A stretch of 64,000 nucleotides of DNA. Origin: JAXDTI01 sp034090045. Its GTDB lineage: Bacteria > Actinomycetota > Actinomycetes > Actinomycetales > Actinomycetaceae. Where the stretch lies: positions 191,481-255,480 of the forward strand of contig JAXDTI010000001.1 in NCBI GenBank assembly GCA_034090045.1, written 5' to 3'. The notes beneath the pieces were generated by a model that saw nothing but the letters and a program-made list of their open reading frames with translations, was not told where the DNA came from and made no database searches. Positions 8,174-16,654 of this stretch are shown here, one piece after another (within the stretch, counting starts at the first letter, position 1; every line of letters starts with the position of its first letter). The position numbers were made by a program, and so were the translations under genes.

Positions 8174-9433
8174 ATGAATGTTTTGATACTCGGATCCGGC
8201 GGGCGTGAACACGCCCTGGCTCTCGCCTGCGCTACCACAGCAGGAGACAACACCGGCGGTAACACCATTTTTACCGCCCCCGGAAATCCCGGGACCGCAC
8301 AGGTTGGCACGAACTTGAACCTGGATGAGATGGATGGTGCCGCAGTAGTCGCAGCCGCCCACGAACACGCTATTGACCTGGTAATTGTGGGTCCGGAGGC
8401 ACCCCTGGTAGCCGGCGTAGCCGAGGCTGTACGCGCCGCCGGTATCCCGGTGTTCGGCCCGGATCGGGCGGCTGCGCAGCTTGAGGGCTCGAAATCCTTT
8501 GCCAAAGAGATAATGGCTGCCGCTAACGTACCAACCGCTGCGGCCCGCACCTGCACCGACACCGCCGAACTAGAAGCGGCGCTGGATGAGTTCGGTGCCC
8601 CATACGTGGTAAAGGATGACGGCCTGGCCGGCGGCAAAGGCGTGGTAGTCACCACCGACCGTGCCGAGGCGCTGGCTCACGGACAGTCCTGCCTGGAGCA
8701 CACGGATGGTCGTGTCGTCATCGAGGAATACCTGGACGGTCCGGAAGTTTCGCTGTTTTGCATCTCGGACGGCAACCGAGTGTTACCACTGGCTCCCGCA
8801 CAGGACTATAAACGCATTTTCGATGGGCAGACCGGGCCGAACACCGGCGGCATGGGTGCTTATTCCCCGCTACCGTGGGCTTCCGAAAACCTAACCGATG
8901 AGGTGATACGTACCGTAGCGCAACCAACAATCGCGGAGATGGCGCGCCGCGGAGAACCCTTCATTGGTCTGCTCTACTGCGGTTTGGCGCTCACCAGTCA
9001 CGGTTTGCGGGTCGTGGAGTTCAACGTCCGATTCGGTGATCCTGAAACCCAGGTGGTGCTGCCACGCCTGGCCACCCCGCTGGCTGATGTGCTGTATACG
9101 GCGGCCACCGGAAACCTCCCTGAACAGCTCCTTTGGCGAGATGAAGCCTGCGTCTGTGTGGTGATTTCCGGTGAGGGCTACCCGGGTAAAGTGCTCGGCA
9201 ATGGTCGCCCAATAACCGGCATCGCTGAAGCCAACGCCCTGGAAAACGTGCATGTTATTCATGCCGGTACCGCGATTGATCCCAATGGACAGCTCGTTGA
9301 AAACGGCGGGCGAGTGCTCGGTGTCGTGGCGCTGGGGGAGGACGTAGCCACCGCCCGCGAACGCGCCTATGCCGGGGTAAACAAAATCCAGCTTCAAGGC
9401 TCACATCACCGAAACGACATCGCGGTATTATAG
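8174..9433 (+). CDS. purD: phosphoribosylamine-glycine ligase
   Basis: About 419 residues. GARS ligates glycine to 5-phosphoribosylamine with ATP, the second step of de novo purine synthesis. The N-terminus MNVLILGSGGREHALA is the family signature, VVGPEAPLVAGVAEAV follows, and the ATP-grasp core contains VVKDDGLAGGKGVVV and the PurD signature FNVRFGDPETQV. The frame is open from 8144, but the conserved N-terminus fixes the start at the ATG at 8174. It stands alone, transcribed away from moxR. purC and purL are elsewhere in the window, so the purine genes are dispersed here. Confidence 0.95.
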   Translation: MNVLILGSGGREHALALACATTAGDNTGGNTIFTAPGNPGTAQVGTNLNLDEMDGAAVVAAAHEHAIDLVIVGPEAPLVAGVAEAVRAAGIPVFGPDRAAAQLEGSKSFAKEIMAAANVPTAAARTCTDTAELEAALDEFGAPYVVKDDGLAGGKGVVVTTDRAEALAHGQSCLEHTDGRVVIEEYLDGPEVSLFCISDGNRVLPLAPAQDYKRIFDGQTGPNTGGMGAYSPLPWASENLTDEVIRTVAQPTIAEMARRGEPFIGLLYCGLALTSHGLRVVEFNVRFGDPETQVVLPRLATPLADVLYTAATGNLPEQLLWRDEACVCVVISGEGYPGKVLGNGRPITGIAEANALENVHVIHAGTAIDPNGQLVENGGRVLGVVALGEDVATARERAYAGVNKIQLQGSHHRNDIAVL

Positions 9434-9450
9434 GTTCCGCGAAACGCAGA

Positions 9451-9456
9451 TATACT
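9451..9456 (+). promoter_or_regulatory. -10 box TATACT of ptsI
   Basis: TATACT matches the sigma-A -10 consensus at five of six positions and lies 17 bases before the ptsI start, with AGGGAA between them. No convincing -35 was seen. Confidence 0.45.
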
Positions 9457-9473
9457 ATTTGACTAGGGAAAAT

Positions 9474-11135
9474 ATGCTGTATGGAACTCCGGTAGTACCA
9501 GGTTTGGGTTACGGGGAGGTCGTGTGGCTCGACGACGCGTCCGTCCCAGAGGCAGACGCGGGAGCACGAGTGGATCCCGACCAAATTCCCGATGAAATCC
9601 AGCGTTTCGAGGAGGCAGCCAAGGCAGTAGCCGAACGTTTACGCGCCAAATCTGTGGCAATCGTCGGATACGCATCCGATATTCTTTTCGCAACTGCGGC
9701 ACTCGCCGAGGATCCGGCGCTACGTGACGACATTATCGGGCGCATCCAGGAGGGTCGCCCGGCAGCTGCCGCGACCTTGAAATCTGGAGAGTTTTTTGCC
9801 AGCCAGCTCGCTGCCCGCGGCGGAAAAGTTGCCGACCGGGCAGCTGAAATCCGCGACCTCACCACTCAAATTGCCGCTGAACTGCGCGGAAATCGAACCC
9901 CTGGGCTCCCTGATCTCAGCGAAACCACCGAAGTGGTGCTTTGCGGGCGCGACCTGTCACCGGCGCTCGCTGTCGGTCTTGACCCGCAACACGTCTCGGC
10001 GCTGCTGCTCACCGATGGCGGTCCCACTTCCCACACCTCGATAATTATCAGGCAGCTGGGTATCCCCTCGATTGTTGGCATCCGCGACCTTCATGAAATA
10101 CATACAGGTGATACCGTGTTTGTGGATGCTTTGCAGGGCTGTGTCGATACCGAACCTGACCCGGAGGTTTCCCGCGAGCGGGTTGCGGACTATCTGCACT
10201 CTGAAGTGAGGGCTACAGCTAATGGCTCTGGGCAGCTCGCGGATGGTGTACCGGTTCGGCTGCTCGCCAATATCCAGGGGCCAATCGGTGCGAGGCGTGC
10301 CAGCGAACGCGGTGCCGAGGGTATCGGTCTGCTGCGCACCGAATTGACTTTTATAGGTTCTGTGACCGGCCCTGATTGGGACATACAGGTGCGTAACTAT
10401 ACCGAGGTGGCTCGGCTGTTCCCGGATTCGCCAGTTCAAATTCGTACCCTAGATTTGGGTTCCGACAAGCAGGTTCCGTGGCTGCGGCTCTCCGCTGAGG
10501 CGAATCCGGCGTTGGGTGTGCGCGGGCTACGTGTCTCTGGTCCTCGCCCCGACCTGTTTCAACAGCAGCTTGATGCGGTTGCTGCCGCTGCCGAGCAGCT
10601 CGGTCGGGAACTCGCTGTGATGGCTCCGATGGTTACCACTTTCGCGGAGGCTGATTGGTTCGTCGCGGAGGCGCATTCTCGTGGCTTGCATGCCGGGGTC
10701 ATGATTGAAACTCCGGCTGCAGCGATCAGGGCGCACGCTATCCTGCCGCTCCTCGATTTTGCTTCTATAGGCACGAATGATTTGACGCAGTATGTGATGG
10801 CCGCGGATCGCACAAACCCGGCGCTAGCGACCTACACCGACCCGTGGAACCTGCCGGTTCTCGATCTGATCCAATCGGTCGCGGCGGCTGCGGAACATTT
10901 CGAGGTGCCGGTCTCGGTCTGTGGGGAAGCAGCCGCTGACCCCCGCCTGGCCTGTGTATTTGTGGGTATAGGTATCAGGGCGCTGTCTATGGCTTCGGTG
11001 TCTTTAGCTCCGGTGCATGCCAAGTTGGCGCAATACACGCTCGCGGAGTGTGAGGCTGGCGCGGCAGCGGTGCTCGCAACCAACACCCCGCAGCAGGCTC
11101 GCTGGGTAGCGGCACAGCATTTTGGTCTGCATTGA
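9474..11135 (+). CDS. ptsI: phosphoenolpyruvate-protein phosphotransferase (enzyme I)
   Basis: About 553 residues, slightly shorter than the usual 570. Enzyme I takes phosphate from PEP and passes it to HPr to drive sugar uptake. The phospho-histidine motif GGPTSHTSIIIRQLGIPSIV is at about residue 185. The PEP-binding TIM barrel contains GAEGIGLLRTELTF, SIGTNDLTQYVMAADR and VCGEAAADPRL. The start is the ATG at 9474 (MLYGTPVVPGLGYGEVVW), preceded by AGGGAA. No HPr or EII gene lies in the window, so the rest of the PTS must be encoded elsewhere. Confidence 0.93.
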   Translation: MLYGTPVVPGLGYGEVVWLDDASVPEADAGARVDPDQIPDEIQRFEEAAKAVAERLRAKSVAIVGYASDILFATAALAEDPALRDDIIGRIQEGRPAAAATLKSGEFFASQLAARGGKVADRAAEIRDLTTQIAAELRGNRTPGLPDLSETTEVVLCGRDLSPALAVGLDPQHVSALLLTDGGPTSHTSIIIRQLGIPSIVGIRDLHEIHTGDTVFVDALQGCVDTEPDPEVSRERVADYLHSEVRATANGSGQLADGVPVRLLANIQGPIGARRASERGAEGIGLLRTELTFIGSVTGPDWDIQVRNYTEVARLFPDSPVQIRTLDLGSDKQVPWLRLSAEANPALGVRGLRVSGPRPDLFQQQLDAVAAAAEQLGRELAVMAPMVTTFAEADWFVAEAHSRGLHAGVMIETPAAAIRAHAILPLLDFASIGTNDLTQYVMAADRTNPALATYTDPWNLPVLDLIQSVAAAAEHFEVPVSVCGEAAADPRLACVFVGIGIRALSMASVSLAPVHAKLAQYTLAECEAGAAAVLATNTPQQARWVAAQHFGLH

Positions 11136-11240
11136 ATCGCGTAATCCTCTGTCATTTCACGAAACCCCACCTGTTCGGAATAGTTTTTGGCTCTACAGGG
11201 TGATTCTGAGTATGCGGGTTCGCAATCGGGGCGTAACCGG

Positions 11241-11246
11241 TAAGAT
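11241..11246 (+). promoter_or_regulatory. -10 box TAAGAT, leaderless promoter of the sigma factor gene
   Basis: TAAGAT ends exactly six bases before the ATG at 11253, and no Shine-Dalgarno is present. Confidence 0.6.
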
Positions 11247-11252
11247 TGCTCT

Positions 11253-12068
11253 ATGGGTCAGGCAGAACCGGAATCGACAGCAGCCGAGTCGGGACCGGCA
11301 CCCACTGAAACGGAGCTGATTATCACCCACCTGAACCTGGTGGAATACCTGGTGAACTCGTGGATGAACAAGTTGCCTGACCATATTACCCGTGATGACT
11401 TGCGTTCCGCCGGCTATGAGGGACTGGTGTTGGCTGCCCGAAATTTTGACGTTTCGCGCGGTGTTTCTTTCGCGACTTATGCGTCTCGCCGGATCTCGGG
11501 GGCGATCCGTGATGAGCTGCGTTCAATGGATTGGGCTTCTCGTTCCGCGCGGCAACGCTCCAAACAGATCGGGGAGATGGCTCTCGAATTGACTGCTGAA
11601 CAGGGCACCCAGCCGACTCGCAGGGAACTTGCGGAGGCTACGGGTCTCACCCGCGACCAGATTTCTGCGGTTCAACTCCAGATTTCAGCGTCGGCTATTT
11701 CTTTGGAGGCCGGGCGGGAACTCGGCTTGGATCCGGAAGACCCCGAACCCGATCCGAGTGAGCAGCTGCAGGATGCTGAGCGCACCAGGATGCTGAACAT
11801 CCTGGTGGAGGAGCTTCCGGAACGCAGTCGCGAGGTGGTGCGTCGCACCTATCTGGAGGATGAGGCATTGGCCGATGCTTCTGCCGCGCTCGGTATTTCG
11901 ATTGCGCGTGTCTCTCAAATCCGTTCTGAATCGCTGCACTGGTTGCGTGTCGGATACAACTATTTGACCGGTCAGGCTCCGCTGCCCAACCGTTTCGACC
12001 CGGCGACCAGGCGGCTCTCCAGATATTGCGAATCGGTTTGGCGTGTTTTCCATTCCACCCAGATATGA
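11253..12068 (+). CDS. RNA polymerase sigma factor, FliA/WhiG (sigma-28) family
   Basis: 271 residues. Region 2 carries YLVNSWMNKLPDHITRDDLRSAGYEGLVLAARNFD and SFATYASRRISGAIRDELRSMDWASRSAR, the latter diagnostic of FliA/WhiG sigma factors. Region 3 follows (about 110-150), then region 4 with a helix-turn-helix around LADASAALGISIARVSQIRSE. In motile actinobacteria this factor directs late flagellar and chemotaxis genes; in Streptomyces the homologue WhiG controls sporulation. csrA follows closely, which favours the flagellar role. No other flagellar gene is in the window. The C-terminal tail beyond region 4 (about 30 residues) is unusual. Confidence 0.88.
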   Translation: MGQAEPESTAAESGPAPTETELIITHLNLVEYLVNSWMNKLPDHITRDDLRSAGYEGLVLAARNFDVSRGVSFATYASRRISGAIRDELRSMDWASRSARQRSKQIGEMALELTAEQGTQPTRRELAEATGLTRDQISAVQLQISASAISLEAGRELGLDPEDPEPDPSEQLQDAERTRMLNILVEELPERSREVVRRTYLEDEALADASAALGISIARVSQIRSESLHWLRVGYNYLTGQAPLPNRFDPATRRLSRYCESVWRVFHSTQI

Positions 12069-12070
12069 GA

Positions 12071-12076
12071 TATACT
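12071..12076 (+). promoter_or_regulatory. possible -10 box TATACT for the csrA transcript
   Basis: TATACT lies just after the sigma-factor stop codon and about 60 bases before the small ORF that leads csrA. There is no good -35, so this is tentative. Confidence 0.3.
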
Positions 12077-12134
12077 TAATCTGATTAGCTGATTCCACCC
12101 TGAACGGGCTCATGATTCAACACGGAGGTGAATC

Positions 12135-12257
12135 TTGAACCAGGTAAAACTGGGTTCATTAACGCGCATGGACGCGACCAACAGACCCTATATATCAACA
12201 TATAGGCACTTCATGACTATTTTGCGCCTCGGGATAGGCGCGGGAGTTGAGGCATAA
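12135..12257 (+). CDS. small ORF (40 codons) translationally coupled to csrA
   Basis: TTG at 12135 is preceded by a near-perfect ribosome-binding site (GGAGG, six bases upstream). The frame runs for 40 codons and stops at a TAA whose last base is the first base of the csrA ATG (TAATG). The product would begin MNQVKLGSLTRMDATN and end LGIGAGVEA, with no recognisable domain. The strong ribosome-binding site and stop-start overlap argue that it is translated, either as a small protein or as a leader that couples ribosomes into csrA, whose own Shine-Dalgarno is weak. It is not FliW, the usual CsrA partner, which is much larger. Confidence 0.5.
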   Translation: MNQVKLGSLTRMDATNRPYISTYRHFMTILRLGIGAGVEA

Positions 12258-12511
12258 TGCTGGTTCTCACCCGCCGCAAAGGTGAACAAATTCTCATAGG
12301 CGATGATGTGCTCGTCACGGTGGTAGACATCGGTCGCGACATGGTGCGTATCGGACTGGACGCGCCCCGCAGCACCCGCATCAAACGCGGCGAGCTGGTT
12401 GAGGAGGGGGAAGTGCCAGCCGACAAACTCAACAAAACACCCGCCGCGCAATCCTCCCCGACAGCAGTAAAATCAAAGAAGGCGAATAACGCCGTCCAAT
12501 TTTCGAACTGA
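12257..12511 (+). CDS. csrA: translational regulator CsrA
   Basis: 84 residues. The first 50 are canonical CsrA: MLVLTRRKGEQILIGDDVLV, with Arg6/Arg7 and the later RIGLDAPRSTRIKRGEL. CsrA binds GGA motifs in mRNA leaders and often represses flagellin translation in Gram-positive bacteria. The C-terminal tail of about 30 residues is polar and low in complexity. The position directly after a FliA-type sigma factor supports a link to motility. Translation is probably coupled to the 40-codon ORF that ends on its start codon. Confidence 0.92.
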   Translation: MLVLTRRKGEQILIGDDVLVTVVDIGRDMVRIGLDAPRSTRIKRGELVEEGEVPADKLNKTPAAQSSPTAVKSKKANNAVQFSN

Positions 12512-12556
12512 CACGGCCGCATTCGGCGGTCTATTCAAGTCGTACAGGAGGCCAGG

Positions 12557-13459
12557 ATGCAGGAAATCACCGCGCTCACCGAGGCGCCCGAGCTTGAAGG
12601 CTGGCGACGGGTCGCCTCCGGAAAAGTCCGCGAAATCTATGTTCCAGCAGATGGCACCGATGATCGCGTGTTGATGGTTGCGACTGACCGCATCAGTGCT
12701 TTCGACTATATTCTCGATTCGGCGATTCCCGGTAAAGGCGCGGTGCTCACCGGTCTCACCCTGTGGTGGTTTGAACAGCTGGCCGATATCGTGCCCAACC
12801 ATCTGCTGTCTGTTGATGTGCCCGCGGAGGTGCGCGGGAGAGCCATGATTTGTCGGCGTCTCGATATGTTCCCGGTCGAGTGTGTGGTGCGCGGCTACCT
12901 GACCGGCTCCGGTCTGACCGATTACCGTGAAACCGGCGAGATTCACGGGGTGTCGTTGCCCGCGGGTCTGACACAGGATTCTCGCATCCCGCAGCCGGTT
13001 TTCACTCCCGCAGCAAAGGCCGAGCTGGGCGAACACGATGAGAACGTGTCTTTTGAACGGGTAGCCGAAATGGTCGGTTGGGACATGGCTGAACGGCTGC
13101 AGGATCTGTCACTACAGATTTACACTCGCGCATCAGACCTGGCGGCTGAACGCGGCATCATCCTGGCTGACACGAAATTCGAGTTCGGTGTAATCCCCGG
13201 CGGTGATGGCACCGTGGTGCTTGGCGACGAGGTACTCACCCCGGATTCTTCCCGATTCTGGCCCGCCGATGAGTGGCAGCCCGGTTCAGTCACCCCGAGC
13301 TTCGACAAACAGTATGTGCGTGACTGGTTGGATTCACCGGCTTCCGGGTGGGATCGGGCCTCCGGGGAGCGCCCCCCGGCGCTGCCCGCCGAAGTGGTCG
13401 CAAACACTCAAGCTCGCTACTTCGAGGCCTATAAAATCCTGACTGGGCGAGATCTTTAA
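12557..13459 (+). CDS. purC: phosphoribosylaminoimidazole-succinocarboxamide synthase
   Basis: 300 residues. SAICAR synthase couples CAIR and aspartate with ATP. Conserved features are SGKVREIYVPAD, VATDRISAFDYILDSAIPGKG, CVVRGYLTGSG, LADTKFEFG and EVLTPDSSRFWP. The length and the long C-terminus match the actinobacterial/eukaryotic-like form. An AGGAGG site lies seven bases before the ATG. The downstream intergenic region carries DnaA-box-like sequences. Confidence 0.95.
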   Translation: MQEITALTEAPELEGWRRVASGKVREIYVPADGTDDRVLMVATDRISAFDYILDSAIPGKGAVLTGLTLWWFEQLADIVPNHLLSVDVPAEVRGRAMICRRLDMFPVECVVRGYLTGSGLTDYRETGEIHGVSLPAGLTQDSRIPQPVFTPAAKAELGEHDENVSFERVAEMVGWDMAERLQDLSLQIYTRASDLAAERGIILADTKFEFGVIPGGDGTVVLGDEVLTPDSSRFWPADEWQPGSVTPSFDKQYVRDWLDSPASGWDRASGERPPALPAEVVANTQARYFEAYKILTGRDL

Positions 13460-13464
13460 ACCGG

Positions 13465-13662
13465 TTTTCCACAGGTTTTTGCCCATAAATACGTTCTGTT
13501 CACAACCCTGTGGATAAACCCTGTGGAAAACTAAAAAATCTCAACCTTACCTTAAAGGTTTAATCCTCTGTTTTCCCCATGATTGCAACGTTTTTCGAGA
13601 ACCGTCCTGGACTTTCGGCATAATAGCAACGAATTGGGGATAACTGGTGTAAAACTGTGAAT
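13465..13662. other. cluster of DnaA-box-like sequences downstream of purC
   Basis: TTTTCCACA (13465-13473), a perfect TGTGGATAA (13509-13517), TGTGGAAAA (13522-13530), a GGGGATAAC near 13636 and TGTGAATAT near 13654 occur within about 200 AT-rich bases, more than 21 kb from the putative oriC. They could titrate DnaA or regulate the neighbouring genes. Confidence 0.45.
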
Positions 13663-13677
13663 ATCTGACCAGCAAAT

Positions 13678-14634
13678 ATGAAAAACATCCCGATAATCCA
13701 TGGCGATATTTGCGCCGCACCCGAGCAACCTGGCAAGGTTGAAGCTGTGCTGAATCAGGACTCCAAACGCGGCTGGGCATTCATCGCTCTGCTCTTCATC
13801 ACCGCTTCCTGGGGCTCCACTTTTTTCATGATTAAGGATCTGCTCGACCGGGTTCCAGCGATCGACTTTCTCGGCGTGAGATTCCTCGCCTGCGGGATAC
13901 TAGCCGCAACAATTTTCGCACCCCGGCTGCGCCACATCGACCGCCGAACCTGGATTATCGGCGGGGGTCTCGGCGTTATTTACGCTGCCGCCCAGGTTTT
14001 GCAAACCGTCGGGCTGGCATACACGGATGCCTCCATTTCGGGTTTCATCACCGGCATGTATGTGGTGTTCACGCCGATAATAGCGTGGTTGCTGTATCGG
14101 AACCAACTGGGTCGAAAAATGTGGATGGCGGTCGCACTCGCCGCTGTCGGCTTGGCGGTGCTCTCGCTACGCGGCTTCAGTTTCGGCTACGGCGAGACCC
14201 TCACCTTGATATCGTCACTGCTATTCGGGTTCCACGTCGCGCTGATAGGTCATTACGTGCCCGGTCGTGACGCCCTGGCCTTTACCGCGACACAGCTCAT
14301 CACCTGCGGAATCGTATCTTTCTTGGCGGCGCTACCCGGCGGTGTGGTACTGCCCCAACGCAATGCAGACATCGTCGCTATCGCCTATATGGTACTGATT
14401 CCGGCACTGTTGGCGCTGATTTTACAAAACTGGGCACAACAGTACGTCACTGAAACCCAGGCTGCTGTAACCATGACCTCGGAACCGGTGTTTGCTGCCC
14501 TGTTCGCGATCGGTTTCGGTGGTGAAGCGCTCTCGGCACGCACCGGCGTGGGTGGCGCAATCATAGTGGCGGCGATGCTGCTCAGTCAGGTTCCCGCCCG
14601 CTATGTTCCCAGATGTCTACGCCGAAAGATATAG
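13678..14634 (+). CDS. EamA/DMT family transporter
   Basis: 318 residues with about ten membrane segments in two EamA repeats. The first contains ASWGSTFFMIKDLLDRVP, DFLGVRFLACGILAATIF and ASISGFITGMYVVFTPIIAWL. The second ends with TETQAAVTMTSEPVFAALFA, a typical EamA segment. Such carriers export amino acids or other metabolites; the substrate is unknown. The ATG at 13678 gives a hydrophilic lead of about 30 residues without a good ribosome-binding site. A GTG at 13747, just before the first helix, is an alternative start. Confidence 0.82.
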   Translation: MKNIPIIHGDICAAPEQPGKVEAVLNQDSKRGWAFIALLFITASWGSTFFMIKDLLDRVPAIDFLGVRFLACGILAATIFAPRLRHIDRRTWIIGGGLGVIYAAAQVLQTVGLAYTDASISGFITGMYVVFTPIIAWLLYRNQLGRKMWMAVALAAVGLAVLSLRGFSFGYGETLTLISSLLFGFHVALIGHYVPGRDALAFTATQLITCGIVSFLAALPGGVVLPQRNADIVAIAYMVLIPALLALILQNWAQQYVTETQAAVTMTSEPVFAALFAIGFGGEALSARTGVGGAIIVAAMLLSQVPARYVPRCLRRKI

Positions 14635-14644
14635 GCTATAGCCG

Positions 14645-15709
14645 ATGGATAAAACAGACAAGACACAGTCGCTTACCAGACTTGAAGCTGACCGCACTAT
14701 CACCTTTACCATTCCCTGCTACAACTCGGCAGACTACATGGATGCCTGTATATCTTCGCTGCTCAGCGCCGGTGAAGACTCCGAAATTATTATTGTTGAT
14801 GACGGCTCGACTGACAGCACCGGCGAGAAAGCCGACCGCTGGTGTGACCTGGCACCCGAAAAAATCAGAGTGATCCACCAGGAAAACGGCGGGCATGGAG
14901 CAGCGGTCATGGCCGGACTGCGAGCCGCGCGTGGACGATACTTCAAGGTTGTGGATTCCGATGACTGGCTGGATCGAACCGCATTGAACCTGCTGATGGC
15001 AAAGCTGCGAACATTTATATCCAGGCATCAGGACGTAGATCTGGTGGTGTGCAACTATGTGTATGAACACGTACTCACCGGGTCAAAAAAGGTGATTCGC
15101 TATCGGCGGGCACTGCCGCTGAACCAGGTGGTTTCCTGGAGCGAGGTGCGTTCTTTCGGAGTCGGGCAAAACATCCTGATGCACTCGGCGGTCTATCGCA
15201 CCCAAGTGCTCCGAGATTCCGGTGTTGAACTGCCTAAACACACTTTCTATGTCGATAATATTTTCGTGTATCAGCCGCTACCTTTCGTGAAGAAACTCTA
15301 CTACCTGCCGGTGAACCTGTACCACTACTTCATTGGGCGCGAAGATCAGTCCGTCAACGAGGGTGTGATGCTCGGGCGTCTCGACCAGCAGATGCGCATA
15401 ACAGATATCATGCAGCGCGCATATGTGCTACCCGATGAAGTACCGGACCCGAGGCTCGCACGGTATATGGAAGGCTATCTGGCGTTGATAGTTACCGCCT
15501 CCGGAATGTTCGCGATCCTGCGCGGTGATGAAGAAGCCCTGCGGCTGCGGCGCAAAATGTGGGCAAACATTGAGGCGCACTCCCCGGCAATGGCGCGCAG
15601 ACTGCGGCGACACCCGCTGGTGGCCGGCTCCAGAGTGAACGCGCCGACGGCACGAAAACTGGCGGTGAAGATTTACCGAATCGCGCAGCGCCTGTACCGT
15701 TTTAACTGA
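14645..15709 (+). CDS. glycosyltransferase family 2
   Basis: 354 residues. The GT-A fold contains TIPCYNSADYMDACISSLL, EIIIVDDGSTDSTGEKAD, GGHGAAVMAGLRAARGRYFK and the metal-binding VDSDDWLD (DxD-type), all within the first 115 residues. The C-terminal part (about 240-354) is helical. It resembles family 2 enzymes of cell-wall or exopolysaccharide synthesis; donor and acceptor are unknown. TAGGCT lies seven bases before the ATG. It starts ten bases after the EamA gene and ends back-to-back with the convergent DMT gene. Confidence 0.85.
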   Translation: MDKTDKTQSLTRLEADRTITFTIPCYNSADYMDACISSLLSAGEDSEIIIVDDGSTDSTGEKADRWCDLAPEKIRVIHQENGGHGAAVMAGLRAARGRYFKVVDSDDWLDRTALNLLMAKLRTFISRHQDVDLVVCNYVYEHVLTGSKKVIRYRRALPLNQVVSWSEVRSFGVGQNILMHSAVYRTQVLRDSGVELPKHTFYVDNIFVYQPLPFVKKLYYLPVNLYHYFIGREDQSVNEGVMLGRLDQQMRITDIMQRAYVLPDEVPDPRLARYMEGYLALIVTASGMFAILRGDEEALRLRRKMWANIEAHSPAMARRLRRHPLVAGSRVNAPTARKLAVKIYRIAQRLYRFN

Positions 15710-16600
15710 TCAGGTAACGATCGGGCGTTCGTTGGCTTTCAGGCGGGTCAAGGCGATCACGCCGGAGACCGCAATCAAACCGAGAGCTACAACGGCGACC
15801 CCCACACCGGGCGTGAAAGACTGACCCTCACCCAGCACCGCGATACCGTAAACGACCGCCACCACCGGCGAAGTAATCGTCATGGAGGCGACCACCATAT
15901 CTGCCGGACCGGTCGCGTAACCCTGCTGCACCATCCAGCCAGCCGTCACAGAACCCACAATCAAACACACCAGAATCAGCCAAAACATTGGGTCTGTCGC
16001 CCACTCATGTTGCCTGGCGAAAGTAATTAGGGACTTCGTTAAAGCCGCCTCAAGACCGTAGAACATCGCGCCACCACTGGCCCAGAAAAGGGAGCGCCAA
16101 GCCCGCGCTCCCCGCGCACCATAGGTTCCGAATCCTGCCGCTACCACATAAATCACTGCCGCTCCGATAATCACGCGACTGACCTGTAGCTCACTCTCCG
16201 GCGACGCAAAAACCGATACCAGCAGGGTAAACACTGCGGTAGCGGCGACCGTCATACTGACGAGCGCATGAATCCGTTTCGGGATATGCCGGTGTGCGGC
16301 ACGCGCCTGCAACAGGATCGACCACGGGAAAGCCATCAGACCGACCGGCTGCACCACCGTAACCGGTGCGAAAAACAGTGCCGTAACTTGACAGCCCAGC
16401 GAAATCCCCATGAAAGCAGTGCCCTGCCACCAGCGTGGCGTGCGCATCGAATTCCACAGCTGTGTCGAGGTCAGTCGGCGTTTACCGTCGTTAGTGCGAA
16501 CCTGACGACGCACCGCCTTATTCTGCTTGTAGGCTGAGAGCGCAAAACAAAATGACCCGATGATCTGCAAGAGTATCGCGAGCGGGATGTTTTGCTGCAA
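15710..16600 (-). CDS. DMT/NIPA-like multi-pass transporter
   Basis: 296 residues with about nine membrane segments. It has the actinobacterial small-molecule/metal-ion DMT layout: ILLQIIGSFCFALSAYKQNKAV at the N-terminus, FFAPVTVVQPVGLMAFPWS, GPADMVVASMTITSPVVAVV, and a final GVAVVALGLIAVSGVIAL. The substrate is unknown; the family includes magnesium-transporter-like NIPA proteins and multidrug-exporter-like members. Its stop codon abuts the stop of the convergent glycosyltransferase. Confidence 0.75.
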   Translation of the reverse strand: MQQNIPLAILLQIIGSFCFALSAYKQNKAVRRQVRTNDGKRRLTSTQLWNSMRTPRWWQGTAFMGISLGCQVTALFFAPVTVVQPVGLMAFPWSILLQARAAHRHIPKRIHALVSMTVAATAVFTLLVSVFASPESELQVSRVIIGAAVIYVVAAGFGTYGARGARAWRSLFWASGGAMFYGLEAALTKSLITFARQHEWATDPMFWLILVCLIVGSVTAGWMVQQGYATGPADMVVASMTITSPVVAVVYGIAVLGEGQSFTPGVGVAVVALGLIAVSGVIALTRLKANERPIVT

Positions 16601-16654
16601 TGTGATCTCCTCCGTCAGACCCTAGAAAACCTTGAAATCTGTGAAACCAGTCGG

